NCBI RefSeq assembly: GCF_001640805.2
Contig: NC_066850.1
Span: forward strand, 3,135,549 to 3,199,548
Length of the DNA stretch: 64,000 bases
Origin: Lates calcarifer
Lineage: Eukaryota; Chordata; Actinopteri; Centropomidae
Reading direction: 5' to 3'
Below are positions 37,370-50,380 of this stretch, in pieces. Positions within the stretch are counted from its first letter, which is position 1, and every line of letters starts with the position of its first letter. The notes beneath the pieces are model-generated. The model did no database searches. It was not told the DNA's origin and saw only the letters and a program-made list of their open reading frames with translations. The position numbers were made by a program, and so were the translations under genes.

Positions 37370-37889
37370 AAACAGGGCCACAGGCAACAATACATCCGAT
37401 ACAATTTTTTATTTGATTTTCTGGGCCAAGTCTGTCAGCCCGGTTAATAAAAAAACAAGTGAGCACTCCATTTTATGAGTGGAGATGACCTTTACAGAGC
37501 TCAGGCTACACTGAGGGGATTTCAAGCCACCAATTAGCACTCTCGTTTCTGCTCTAGTGCGATCTCGGGTCTCGGCAAGAGACGCACACACATCCCATCA
37601 ACAACATCAGCATATAAAGCAGGAGCGCAGGACTCACACTGCACACGACTCGGTCAACAACAAATGGATGCAAAAGGGAATCTTCAAGTAGAGGTCACAT
37701 TGTGTTACACTGTGTGGCCATGTAGTGGTTTTGCATCGGATTGACTTTGAACTACATGAGGTATTTTAATATGCATTTTAGCACTAATGCTAATAACACA
37801 GGGCTTCACAAAACCATAAGTTCAGAGGTAGGTCTTCACTACTTCTATGAAAAATGACAACATCAGTGAGCGCGCACATGCACTTCGAG

Positions 37890-38125
37890 GATTATGCCCC
37901 AGTAAGCACACTAACAATGTGGTCAAGGGCGAGCATAATAATGAATTGATTGTCCTCTGAGAGTGTCATAATGAATGTGAATCAGGCTATGCAACGTGCT
38001 TTTAACAATCAATATGGCTATGAATTGCCGCCACCATCCAAGTGATTGATTATATTCATTTCTACTTAAGCATAATGCAGGGTTAGATCAATTATGAATA
38101 TCTTTTATGGGTCCATAAATAAAAC
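37890..38125. promoter_or_regulatory. possible enhancer-like element with PBX/HOX-type sites
   Basis: TGATTGAT (38043-38050) and a related TGATTG (37948-37953) match PBX-HOX composite sites, and many TAAT/ATTA cores lie around them, with 'ccataaataaaac' at 38112-38124. The high-complexity, gene-free context suits a developmental enhancer. Inference from motifs only. Confidence 0.35.
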
Positions 38126-38449
38126 AAGCACCAAAAGGTAAAAGAAAAGGTAAAAGAAAAGGTTTGAAAAACATTGACTCTGGTGTTTTTGTTTTTTGTT
38201 TTTTTTTTTTTTTGGTTTAGAAATGAAGGGGGAGAATGAAAAAATAACTATTTTGAAATTAATTTCCAAAGAGTTGTCAATATTCCTGAAGTGTGGCACA
38301 TGCAGCGCCTAGCTATGGTGCTGCATTAAGCTTTCATGAAAGTGAAAGTTAATTAGATATGATGACTGAACTCCCGGGATCGTAATTAGCCGAACTGCGT
38401 GACTGCTCTCCTGTAATTAAATGTCATTTTCTCTCAGTTCACTGAGCCT

Positions 38450-38520
38450 GAAAAAAAAGAGGAGAAGAAGAAGAAGAAGGAGGAGAAGAAGAAGAAGAAG
38501 AGGAGGAGGAGGAGGAGGAA
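38450..38520 (+). repeat. 71-nt homopurine tract, (GAA)n and (GGA)n
   Basis: An uninterrupted run of A and G, first A-rich, then GAA units, then GGA units. Such mirror-like purine tracts can form triplex DNA. The poly-Arg and poly-Leu frames across it are artefacts. Confidence 0.9.
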
Positions 38521-41500
38521 CACAACTGCAGAAAATGTCAGTTACAACAAATTCACCTGCGCCCTGTGGTCTGATCCTGGACATTTCTGGAACATGGGTG
38601 AGGCAGGATGACAAAAAGTGGGTTTAAGGTGGTTGTCAGTGGTTCGGCTAAACTAATAAAAATGAGCCTCTGCTTGGTGGCGCTCACACTGGTCTCATTT
38701 CGCAGCCCTCCCTGACATTTGGATTGTGTTTTCGGGGCCGGGCGTGTGGACACAGAGAGGTCGCAAATGAGTGGAAACACCCGAGGTTAAAGTGTGAAGG
38801 TGAGAAAGGAGAAGAGGTCATGTCTGCAGGTGAGAATGAAATCTGCACCGCCAGCCCAGCAGGTGTCGTACATGGATAACCCCGGGGAACGGGAGAGGAG
38901 GAGGGAGGAGAAGAGAGGAGAAGGGAGGCGGTCCAGCAGAGTACACGGCAGGTCTCTTGTCATGTGTTAGAGGAGAGGAGTCAAACCTGCAGGAACCAAA
39001 CTATTGACTGACACCAGAGGACACGCTGTAAGGACAATCACAACAGTAACAGCCACCGCAACCTCTGCTGGAGAGCTCGTCACTATCACACACGAGTACA
39101 ACACCATAACCTTTCTCACAAGCCTATTTTTGTACCCCTGCCATTTGTACCTTTAGAAGTAAAATTATGTCTTTTTGAGATGCCACAGAGAATATATTAC
39201 AGCATACCCTGGAGAGGGCGCATAAGAGAAATGGTGAAATGTCATCTTGTTTCCTGTGACCTTCTAACCTTGTCTGATGTTGATATTTTATCCCTGTAAA
39301 AATAAATATTGATCTAGCACTATTGGCAGCTGGGAAATGCTTTGCCATTCACCGTCATACGACGTTTGACGGGGCTCATCATAAACACAAAGGGAAGACT
39401 GGGAAATTTTACTTTAATTTTTCTATTTTCAGAGTCATTTTAAAACGTTTCAAAAAAGAAACAAAAGAAATCTTGCCCCTGCATATCGTAGTTCATGATT
39501 GGATGGTTCGATATTGAATTCCTTAGTAAGCTCAATAACGGGAAGGCACTGGAGATGTACTGAGTGAAAATGTTGGTCTATAAATGGACATGTACCAGTA
39601 AAACACTATATAATCAACACTATATCATCAGTTCACTGCCTTTTTGTCCCTTTCCTTCTTTTTTCTTTTTCTCTTGCACTTAAAATGGCTGGATCTACCT
39701 GGAAGTTGTGTCATTGTCACTAAAAGTAACAGCTGCTAGACCTTCAAGAATCCCTCACTGGCTTCCCACCCATGAATAACCATGAACCCATGAAAGCAGT
39801 GTAGAATCAGTGCTTCTTTCCATTCAAGGAGCTACGTTAACTGACTTTAGTTGATTTCTACCTTAAATCATGTTGCACTTTCAGATATGCACTTCATACT
39901 TTCCAGTATAATCGTGTAATTCTCCTGTATGTCTATTTCTGAGTGTGTTGGATGCGTCTCTGAGGATACATTTATGAACACATGCATGAATGGTGGATGT
40001 CACTGATAGGAACACCCACAGGCTACGTTCCTCTATAATACTCACTCTTTTTACTGTCTCTGTATAGTGCACTCCCTCCGATGAGATATCACTGACGCTG
40101 GAAGAGACAGTGTGAGCAGGGAACCTAATTACCTCTGCCTGATGGACAGAAAATGATCACTGTGAATGTAATAAGGCTTTACCGTGTTTGCCTGAGAAAA
40201 CGACTTGGGGCTCCCCCGCCGTGTTTTGAATTAGAAAAACGACAGGTTAAAAACCCACCTGTGTCTCTGACTGTCAGTGATGTGGAGTCACTGTAAAATT
40301 ATCTGCACTGGTCACGGGCCTGGTTTGAAAACCTCTTCATGTCAAAGACCTCCCCCCAAGAGCACTGACATTCCTTTGATAAAGTTTCCACTAAAACGAC
40401 TTTTGTTTTGTCTTGCGGTCCCACCTTAGAGAAGATTACAGCCTTTCTCACTGCACTTACTACAACAGTAAAGGCTAATTTTTTTAACCACCAGAAAAAA
40501 ACAAGAAAACATTTTTGCCATTTTTTTTAAATACTGGATCCGTTTTAAATATTACAGGGATTAAATGAACAAGAAGGACCAGTCACAGTGAATTTGCTCA
40601 ATTAAGAATTGCAGGCAACAGGCTGCTCAGCGAAGGCAACCAACTCCACTGGGCCCAGCTCCTGTGTGGGAAAGTACTTGTGACGTGTGCAGCATGAAAT
40701 CGGATCAGACGCTCATGGCGTGATGGAAAAAGGTTAATTATTGTCTCACCTCTTCATTAAAATAACATGAGTTTATTTGGCTGCTAAAAACAGACACACC
40801 AGTTGCTCTGGTGCTGCATTTCTGAAGAACTAATTGCTCAAGGAGTGTTTGCCGTTGCATGTAAACCGCACTGGAATCTTAACGTAACATACATTTAATA
40901 TTTTTGTTCTTTCTTTAAGAGTGGCATGACGAGAACAGAAAGAGAAGAACGCGGAGCTATAGCGCAAGTATTAAGATCCATCATCTGAATATTATTCCAG
41001 AGTCTTTTATGGATGCTTAAATTGGTGATTTATGACTGCAGCAGTCTACGTAATATAATCACATTAAACTCCTAAAAGAGCTCCTAAATTCCTTATGTTC
41101 GCCTGATCCTTATCACCATCGACCTCAAGTGGAAAACAAACTGCTGGGATTTTTCTGAACAAATCATCTCCCTGTCATCCTGAAGGCACGCCAAAACCAA
41201 AACAACTCAATATAGTCTGCGTCAACTCTCCGCCCGTCTGTTCTGACCTGGTCTTTTCTATGGCATCGTCTGTCCTCTGGCTATGTACTGTAGCTCTACT
41301 TCCTGCCTGCCTATCTGGCTGCCCGAGGGCACTTAAGGTGTCTACTGCTAATTCCACCTGAGCCCTTAATTACCTCATTAATTTAGGTTGACAGGGTAGG
41401 TTAAAACCCCTCTGTGATCCCCAGGCTCCATACACGGACATTAGCCACTGAATGGGAGGCCGTAACCCGATCCCCTTTTTTTTTTTGAGACCTTTAAGTG

Positions 41501-44500
41501 TTTAACAAGGTTTATACCTAATCCACAACTTTATCTTTATGGATCTTACCCCTCAGTTTTTTTTTTCCTCAAAAGCAGCTTAATTGTTGATTGGCTTACA
41601 GTTGAACCAACATCATCTCAGCACTTAGCTAAGGTGGAAAGTCTTGTCTGAAAGGTGGTTTTAGGGACATTACACCTGATGTGGCAGCTAAGCTAGGATA
41701 GCGCTGCTTATGAAACCATCAGTTGAGGATTTCCACTGTGGCTTTAGCTAAGCCATCACCCATCCGGATCTATTCTATAAAGACGGTCACTGAAGGACAG
41801 AGAGCGAGAGATATACAATGGCTTGAAGCCTCCTGGAGATCCTATCTAGACAGAGGAGTAATAAGGAGAGGGCTGAGAGGAGGGTTATATTGGTCTGGCT
41901 GGATGGCATGGAGGAGAAAGAAGGGCCATCACACATGTCCAGCCTTGACTGAAGATGGGATTATAGCGAGGAGGGAGGGAGGTAAGGGGGTGTGGGGGGT
42001 GGAGACGGACGGAAAGTGATAAAGAACAGACGCAGAGGAAGCGATAGTGAAGGAGAGCAGGAGAGGGTGAACGGAGGAATGGTGGAGAGGAAGATTGATG
42101 GCTGACTTGTCCTCGCCAGGTGATTTTTTTTTTCCCCTCTCCACCTCCACCTCTCTAGAGGAAGCCGGCGTGCAGGAGACTCCACTTCTGCCACGGTGGA
42201 GAGAGAAACGGGCAGATGGCGACGGAAGGAGAAGAGCCCGATAAAAATCACAGAACTATTGAGCAGATAGAAAAAAAGGAATAGGGAGATGGTTTACGAT
42301 AATGGTGGTGATTGTGAGAGAGGGAGGAAACGGTTGAATAGAAATGAGGAGAAAGAAATTTCTGTAAAGTTTGAAGGTTTAATGATATTGTGAGTGTCTT
42401 GTCTCTGCTCCTCTTTTTCCCTAAACCTTCACACTAAAGAGAAATGCACTGAAACATGGTGCAAGTGACATTCATTTGGCCACAGGTGGCATCCTTTGGC
42501 ACAGTGCAGGACAGAGCAGACTGGGCTGAATGGCACAATTCCATCTAATATGTAAAACAGTCATTTGTCTGTTTTGCCATATTCATCGTATATGAGGATA
42601 AATCAATTATATAATTAAACTACAGAGAACAAAATGGTCTCTGACAGTTTCATTGTTGCCATTATAGTCAGTAGGAATATCAATGAATGCACTGAACACC
42701 CTGGGAGTGAATCTATTCATTGATCAGTTTCAGTGTATTTATCTGTTTTTCTGTCCTGAAAACTGTTATGAAAACAAAATATATGAAGTGTTTATTGAGC
42801 AATTTAAAGTCAACTTTTAATTCTCAACAGTTTTTGTATAATATAAAAGTACATGAAGGAAGTACAAAGTAAAATGTTTCTGTTGTGACTCAAGGTTTTT
42901 CCTCTTTTTCAACATATAGCATCGGTAACATACCATCAGTACTCTGAGACATCTGAGACAGCTTGCTAACATTAGCACTGACTCCCACTAGATGTTACAT
43001 TTAGTTCATGATATTTCAACACACACAGCTGAGTGTTTGTCCTCTCTGAACTGGATCCAGATAAAGTAATGAACACAGATGCGACAAACGACAAAAACCG
43101 TCGGCTTACGATCTCAGGTCCCTGTTCGTCAACTACCTGTGTGGCCGTTGGACCTGAAGTGATATTATGAACCATTTTTAGTGCCGGTCCATGTAGGGGT
43201 GTCTCTCACAGAAGAGAAATTAATCAAACTTTAATTTCAAGTCAGAGAAGGCATCAACTGAAAAAAGGAAGCTATGAAAAAGTACAATAAAGTTTAGTTT
43301 CAGTTTGACCTTAAAGATTAACTTCCGTTAGACATGCTTCCTTGATTATACTGTATAATACCGTCTATACAGGGCACATACTGTATAAATATATATATAT
43401 GAAGTATGTGAACTCAAACACAAACATGTAAGCACGCCTCCTCACTATATGCTAATGTAATTGTTTCTGCACTGAAGGGTGCATAATGCCACATTAAGGC
43501 GGCAACAACAGTTAAAATATGGATGCACTGTACAAAGTGACTATAAGTGCTACACAGCTGAACCTCTTATTTGTTATGAATGCAGTGTTTATGATCACAA
43601 TGTCTCCATAACCCGAGGCTACAGAGGCTGCAGCACATACAGCAAAGTCAACGCACCATAAACCATGTATGATGTATGATGTGTGTCCTTCACTTTGTTC
43701 AGCTCCTGTGTACTTTTGTATAAAATGACTGCAATATTTAACGTCACAAAGAACCGCTTATAGATTTCGTTCTCTCGAATCATGTCCGATCGTTTGACTT
43801 TGGCAAAGAGCTCATTGATTTGCAAGAACAGAGATTTGCCACTTGAGCGACTCTGTCGATTCAATTTGTTTTTCATAGATCAGAATATATCAATTAATGA
43901 AAATCACGTCTTTTCATAAAGATATTTAGGACAAACTCTTATATTTCTGTGAGTGCTCTTATAGACTTTATGTCAAATTCTATGTGAATGTTGTAAACTT
44001 TTAACACAAGGCATCAACATCTTATTATCGAACACTACGTTCAGCCGCCATTTAACAAATAACTTGTACAAACATGACCTTAAAACTTTGGTTTGGAAAC
44101 ACTCAACACAAGATACAACTAGAGGCGATAAGAAATGCAAACGGGGAAAAAAACATGATAAGGGGTATGAAAACTTTTCTCATACCAACTTTGCTAAATT
44201 AGGCCAAAACTAACACAGAGCAACAAATCATTACAATTCTCAACAAATAACTTGATAATAGTCAAGGCGAGATGAAGCCCTGTATGTCCTTCCCATACCT
44301 GCTGCCTTCACTGCCCATCCTTCACAAAACACTGAATATACTATACTGGCAATTTTAAAGGTCCATTAAATCAACTGGGATAGTGGCGGAGAGCAGAGGG
44401 GAGAGGTATTACATTTGTGTTATTGGTCAAATATCGTTGGCCTGTGAAATAAAAATGGAGAAAGAGAGAGAGAAGGATAGAGGGGGGAGGGGATATGTCA

Positions 44501-47355
44501 CAGCTATGTCCTTTCTGATAAGTGAGTTTTCACTTGCCTTCAACCCCCTCCCCGCTGTAATAAGAGTTGACACCTATTTGTGACATATGACTGTATCTCT
44601 GATTGCCTGGGGCGTGATAGCATCCCGACGCCCCGCTCAGCTGGCGATGGAAGGATAGCGAGAGTGAGCGATGGAAAAATAGAAGGGTTTGTGGCTTAAA
44701 TGCGCCGGCCACTGCGATACTATATCTATATATGGGAGATATGGAGGCTGTGTGTGTGGAGGGTGGAGTTGGGGGAGGGGGGCAGAAAAATTGGAACGTG
44801 TGCAGCTCATGTGTAGCTCGCTTTTAGATGTGTTGGACGACACGGAGGAGTAGATGGAAAATCATTGGCTACCTTCAGCGAATCCATTTATTCGCGTTTC
44901 CATTTGCTAGCTGCTGTGTGCTGTTCAGTTTCGTGGGGGCCAAAGCAGATCTGCCTCTGCGGGGCAATTTCCACCAACCACGGGATCCCCAGGTGTCCCA
45001 AAAGCCAGATGTGAGGTATATTCCCATCAGCAGATTTTGGGTCCAGCCCCAGGGTTCCTTCACAGGTGGCCATGCCCATTACACCTCCAGCGAGATGTGA
45101 CCAGGATGCACACATATTACCTGTGCCTCAGCTGGGTCTCTTTACCCTATTTTTGCTAATAAGCTTAGGTCCCGCTCAGCCCATAGACTTCACACAAGGA
45201 TGGCAACATTAACATAAAAACTGCTTTTTGAGGCTCTGAGAAAAGTGTTGAAAAGCTATTTCAGGTGCCCCTGGTTCAGGAAGTAAAAGCCCCATTCATC
45301 TTTCCCACAGATAATTCTGATCACCAGTCCAAATGATCAACAACTGCTTTGGAAAATATCAGTTTCTTTAATAAAAAGTTGAATGTAGGGAGGCTTGTGT
45401 GTGTGAAATTTTCAGGGGAGAGAGGTTGATTATGACTCCTACGGTGCATTTAGGCACCACATGAGCTGCAAACAGCGTTGAGAAAACTGAACACACAATC
45501 TGCAGCTTAAATCAGTTTAATTTTTAAATTCTGTGCGAGTTTTGGCAGAATTTAGCAGCCATTGTGTTGAGATTTGTTAAGTGTAACAATAAAACGTTTT
45601 GAATTTTCTGCCAGTCCAATTTAGACCCCTGACTGGCTCCTTCTCCACAGCCATGCCAGAATGATAGACAATACATAATTCCTCATAATTGGAGTTAAGG
45701 TAATTAAAAGAGGAGCCCATAACATGACTAACATTATCCCGGAGAGCCCCTTGTGTGTGTGTTAAGTGACATTCAGGGTGTCGTTTAAAGAGAAAACTGG
45801 GCATAAACACTTGTTTCAGTACCACAAGTGGCCAATGGGGAAAACTGGCAGCAAAGTGCACTGGCTGCACTGTATTCTGCTTTCTTAATACATCCCTGGG
45901 CAAAGCAGTGCTGCAATGCAGCAATGTTTCGTTGAAATGTTGAAATAGAAACAAGAAAAAACCACCTGTGTTCCTGTGGTCAGTTTCTACTGCTCTCTCT
46001 CTCTTCCCCCTCCGATGCTGCGATGTTGCCAGCATTGTCAACGTGCCTTGCTTTCCTCCGTCTGAACTTTGTCTTACCAGGTGTTCGAGAAACAGCTTCG
46101 TGTTAAAAAATGCAGGGTGATGTGTAAGCATGGCTTTATTGATTCAAGCACCGGCGAGAAGATGAAACACAAACAGAATAAACAGAGGGTTGTAATACCA
46201 CGACGAAGGATTTCACTACTCTGAAACATGATCGAAGCACAGACAACTTTACCCTCTATCTTGAGAATCACAGGGTAGTCAGTAGAAATGCACCATTCAA
46301 ATAACAGAGTACTGTACAAGCAATGTGTGCTTGTGCATATTTAGCAACTCAGACTGTAAAGACATGTTCTCCATATTAAAATCTTTCACAGGACAGGAGT
46401 CGAGGCGTAACCCTGTCACCACGCTGACCTTCAGTATGCAGACTAAACAGCCCTATACATCATCTCATACTAAGATGAATGACAGAACCGAGTTGAGAGC
46501 ATTTCTTTCTTGTCTGAACACTGAGATGAGACTTTATTACATTATTATCATGCACCACTGCCTCGGCTTTCAATAGATATAGAATGAGAGGTGTGACTGG
46601 CTAATAACAGTACTTAACCACCACACCCTCCAGTTAAGAGTCCCAAGACATCCAATCCAATCCATTTTTTTAAAGCACTATTTAAACCTTTAGGATCAAA
46701 AGGTTTCCATTTACGTGCACCCTTAAAGTCAACACACACTGTTCACAGAGCAGAGCAGAGGTTTGACACTGTGGTTGCACAGATCAATGGCCTCTCCTCT
46801 GCAGTGTCTCTGGCATGATAAAACACTCTTCACTCTGTATTCTTACAGAGTGTGGGATTCGTCTAATGTGCCTTGCTAAGAAGGTCACTTAGGTTAGATA
46901 AAAATGGGTGTACAAGTGTGGTTTTTATCACTAAATTCTCTGGCACTGACAGTTATAAATGTAGAACTTATATAAAAGATAAGAGTATATTGTATGAATT
47001 TGTGTAATGGAATATCTAAGTGTGCGCCAACGCAAAACATCATTTTAAAAAAGAAAAAAAAACCTTGACATGACAAGTATCACCTCATGGCCCTCTACAC
47101 AGCACACTCCCTAAATCAAATACCTCCCTCTACTTTCAAAGAATAATCTGCATTTTTTATTGTCCTTGTCTGAGGGATCCCGAGCCTGTCAGATGAACTC
47201 CTGGACTTCATCGACACCATCCATCATGTTCAAAATGTGTTCATTTAGATGGACTTTGAACTGGATGGTACTTAATGCCATCAATTAAATAAAAAGAGTC
47301 GTTGTCAGAAGATTTTTTTTATGCAACTGAATTGTCATCTATTTGGTCAAGTCTG
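38521..47355. other. noncoding, no supported gene
   Basis: About 9 kb without a supported gene or recognised repeat. Purine-rich tracts (38880-38940, 41940-42110) and short (AT)n at 43390-43400 are present. The stretch 44830-45110 is GC-richer with open frames on both strands but lacks good splice borders. The 184-codon minus frame at 46131-45577 has no coding texture. A plus-strand segment 38706-38829 has exon-like borders but no other support. Confidence 0.4.
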
Positions 47356-47789
47356 CATTTGTGATACAACTTGGAGAGGAGTTAGCTGGACGTTTCAACC
47401 ATTTATCCACTGCTTTTAGCTAATGATTTCACCTTTTATACATTAGCTAACAATTTCATCTTTTATCGTTTAATTTTAGAAAGCTATTTCATCTTTTATC
47501 TATTAATTTTAGCAAGCTATTTCACCATCTGTTACTTTTAGCTGTCAATTCCACCTTTCATCCATTAGCTAACGATTTCACCTTTTATCTGCTAGTTTTA
47601 GCAAGTTATTTCATCTTTTATCAGATGTTACAGCTGACACAATATATGGATTTATCTTTTCAATATATCTGATATATCTGCAATTTTCAGTTTTTTAAAT
47701 TTGTTGATCTATTCTGCAGTCCTTCCACATAGCCCCTGCCAACTGTAAAAGTCTCTAGGGGTACTAGTTCCCCTGGTTGGGAATCACTG
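47356..47789 (+). mobile_element. hAT-like MITE carrying a minisatellite, copy 2
   Basis: The right end reads ctggttgggaatcactg (47773-47789), and the decayed left end starts near 'ttgtgatacaacttgg'. Between them is an array of about 36-bp degenerate units built from 'tttagctaacgatttcacct' and 'tttatctattaattttagc' (about 47410-47630). It matches the element at 36356-36703 in reverse orientation. No coding capacity. Confidence 0.65.
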
Positions 47790-49379
47790 ATATAGTTTAT
47801 TTTTTTATTGGTTGCTTTAAAAAAGTAGGCTGCATTTTTGGTGAGCTGTTCAATTTATACAGTTGGATGGGATAATATTCTGCAGTGGAGCATACAAAAC
47901 ATTTGTTAGTCGGTAAAACCTTTTGTAGTTCTATAAAATCTTTAAGGATTTTTCCTAGAATATCTTGAGCCACAGAGCCGGCAAAGAACCCATTTCATTT
48001 AATAACTTTATGTCATTCCTTTTCATTAACCTCAAACTCTGATAAAGCTCTAAAACTTTGAGCTAATAACCTTTGCAGCTAATGGTCTAAGACTGAATAA
48101 TGTGAAGTCATCGGGCTTAGAAGTCAATGCTGCCTCCTGACCTTACAACCTGTAATGAAATGCATCTTCAGCCTAATGTGAAAAGGATTGCTACGATTAA
48201 ATGAGTCTTTCATTTGCTTTAACGTGTGGTGGAAAGTTCAGCTGCAGTATATTCTTTTTCATAGCAGGAATGTAGGAAAAAGTCCTGATCCTTTTGGGGC
48301 ACAGGTGGTGCCTGAGGTGTCAGACGGCAACAATTCCTGGACACATTTAGGACTCCTTTACCAGAACTGACCTTTACTCAACACAAGACAGTGTACTATA
48401 TATTTTTACTGTGTTGTTGGTCCCCCAAAGGATCTGAAATGTCGTGTGTGTTTCATCCTGGCTTTGAGAACAATTTCAAGTTGTCCTTTGAAGAACACCG
48501 CCACTACACTGAAGTTTTCAGACCAACCAGCGTCTTAATTTAGGTTGGGGAAGTGCACTTCAGTCCACCTTGAGCCATCGTTAATAGCGAGTTAATGACT
48601 GTTTGCGCAGCTGCAGGAAACCTCTGTGGCAACTTTTCAAAATTACAGGTTACCGTAATACGTCTCGAGACTGTTGAAACTGTCACGGTTCTGATCGGGA
48701 TTCATCAAAGGATTCTCAATTAGGAGACATCTCCGTTGACACTGGAGAGCTTTTTCCATCTAATGAAGTGCCTCACATTATTGCCCTGCTGGTAAATTAT
48801 TCAACTAAACTCCTGATGGGGGTGGAGGGAGGGTGGATGAATGGGAAGACAGATGGAGAAAAAATAAAATAAAAATGAAAGAAGTCTACTCATCATTTTC
48901 AATTCATCACCTTTCTTCCATACTGCCCTCCAGATCACAGAGAATATTCACATAATCAGATTTATGATTTATCCCATTTAAATTCAGTCGACTTTCTCAA
49001 ACACACAGAGATGGTGGGTGGAGAGAAAGACTGAGAGGGAAGCAATTTATAATCTACAGAAGAAAGACACCTAGTGTGGGTGACCTCTATTTGAATGAAT
49101 AAAGATTGGCTCTTTATATGTTCCACTATTGTGCCATTTCTAATGACCATAAATTATTAACAGTTAGTGTCTCAAACTGATGTGTCAAAGATTCCCTTAG
49201 TCCCTCAAATCAGTAATGGTAGTACAGAGGCAAAGCTGTCAAAGACTTAAGAGTATTTAAGAGTATTTTATCATAGTGTATGATCGTGTTATTTTATGTA
49301 CAGATGGATTTTCTTATATCCTCAGGGATATAAGAAGAAGGGTGCGAAAGTCCATTTGACGCTGCTTGCAGCTTTAATT
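47790..49379. other. noncoding; possible regulatory stretch near 48.7 kb
   Basis: No gene is seen. The interval 48560-48820 is high-complexity sequence with several ATTA/TAAT cores and may be regulatory. The classification is by texture only. Confidence 0.3.
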
Positions 49380-49680
49380 TGTCATATTTTTATGCTTTAC
49401 TATACTATGACATTTTTCATTGTAGATTACTATTACTTCTGTGCCACTTATTACAGATTACTTTTACTATAACCCTGGATATTAGGTTACTTTTAAACTA
49501 CAGATAACTTTGACTATTACACCTTTCTTCTGATATTACTAATTACTTTTAAATTACATTACTGCTATTGATACATTACTAATACATCATTTAAATTATT
49601 CTTATGGTGCAGAATCCTTCTATTATTACATTTTTCTGTTCTAATTACTTCTGTTACATGGTTTTTATTTAGCTCTGTGA
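49380..49680 (+). repeat. cryptic repeat of ATTACTTTTA-like words
   Basis: Loose repetition of 'attacttttactat', 'gattactattacttct' and 'aattacttttaaatta' runs through 300 bp. The units are too diverged for a clear period. It is probably an aged microsatellite or minisatellite. Confidence 0.5.
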
Positions 49681-49989
49681 CATTTGAGATAATGAGTGTC
49701 TCTTTCCTAATTACATTTTAATGACTGAATAAATTGTTTGCTGATGTAAATTTTCAGAAATATTTTCTTGATCCGTTTTTTCTCATAGAAGTAAAAATGT
49801 TTTCTTACCTTTACCTTTAGTTAATCCTGTTTTTTTCTGTGAATTCAGCTGAAACACACAGAACATTTGTTTAAAATCATGTTTTTCCAAACACAACATT
49901 AATTAACTATTCAGAATGAAGATCAAATACTGAACATAAACAACTTAATGTCACTGCTCTGTGTTGATGTAAAGCTGTTTGTGAATTAC

Positions 49990-50068
49990 CTGGAGGTCTC
50001 AGTCCTGGTCTCAAAGAACTTCTTCATTGCACAAAGACGCTCTGCGATCGTGGACGATGTGGTGATAC
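49990..50068 (-). CDS. coding exon 3 of an unidentified minus-strand gene
   Basis: 79 bp. The acceptor on the minus strand has a long T-rich tract ending tttcctccag, and the donor is CCAG/gtaattc. Only one frame is open, and it is exactly the frame demanded by the end of the exon at 57300-57179 (phase 1). It encodes residues 45-70, GITTSSTIAERLC then AMKKFFETRTETS, ending in phase 2. Codons favour G or C at the third position (ATC, ACC, TTC, GAG, AAG), unlike the surrounding AT-rich DNA. The first acidic residues of the protein appear here. I do not recognise the family. The next exon should complete an AG-N codon and was not found to the left. Confidence 0.65.
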
Positions 50069-50338
50069 CTGGAGGAAATCAACAAAAAACAAACAAAGGA
50101 AAATGATCAATACACTACTATCTATTCCTCATCAACGGTTCAACTATAAAAACACAGACAAATATTCAACATTACAGCTGAACCAGAACAACTTCCAAAC
50201 ATTAGAGGGCTGTTTCAGAAAATGAACAGTTGACTCATCAACTCCTGAAGAACCAACAACAAATATTTGGGAAGAAGTAACTAAAATGATTATTTTATAT
50301 ATTTTATAATTGTGTCTATCAACTAATTGAATCCATCC

Positions 50339-50380
50339 TGAGCCTCATTCTGCTCAAGGTTTCGGCCTCTTAAAAGAGGC
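50339..50380 (+). mobile_element. short fragment of a LINE-type 3-prime region
   Basis: 'tgagcctcattctgctcaag' followed by 'gtttcggcctcttaaaag' resembles a widely dispersed teleost sequence with 'ggttctgctcaaggtttctgcctcttaaa'. It is short, and the family assignment is tentative. Confidence 0.35.

Noticed and set aside
38417..38627. Poly-Arg and poly-Leu frames
   Set aside because: They are direct translations of the GAA/GGA purine tract.
38706..38829. Plus-strand segment with good acceptor and CTGCAG/gtgaga donor
   Set aside because: One frame is open, but the peptide is not recognised, there is no partner exon, and such borders arise often by chance in 64 kb.
44828..45115. GC-richer block with frames on both strands
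   Set aside because: Competing frames and no good splice borders; could be noncoding conserved DNA, but no specific call is supported.
45577..46131. 184-codon open frame, minus strand
   Set aside because: Composition is not protein-like, no family was recognised and no supporting splice borders fit the nearby gene's phase.
46655..46695. 'aatccaatccatttttttaaagcac' type text resembling a LINE tail
   Set aside because: Similarity is too short and too AT-rich to call.
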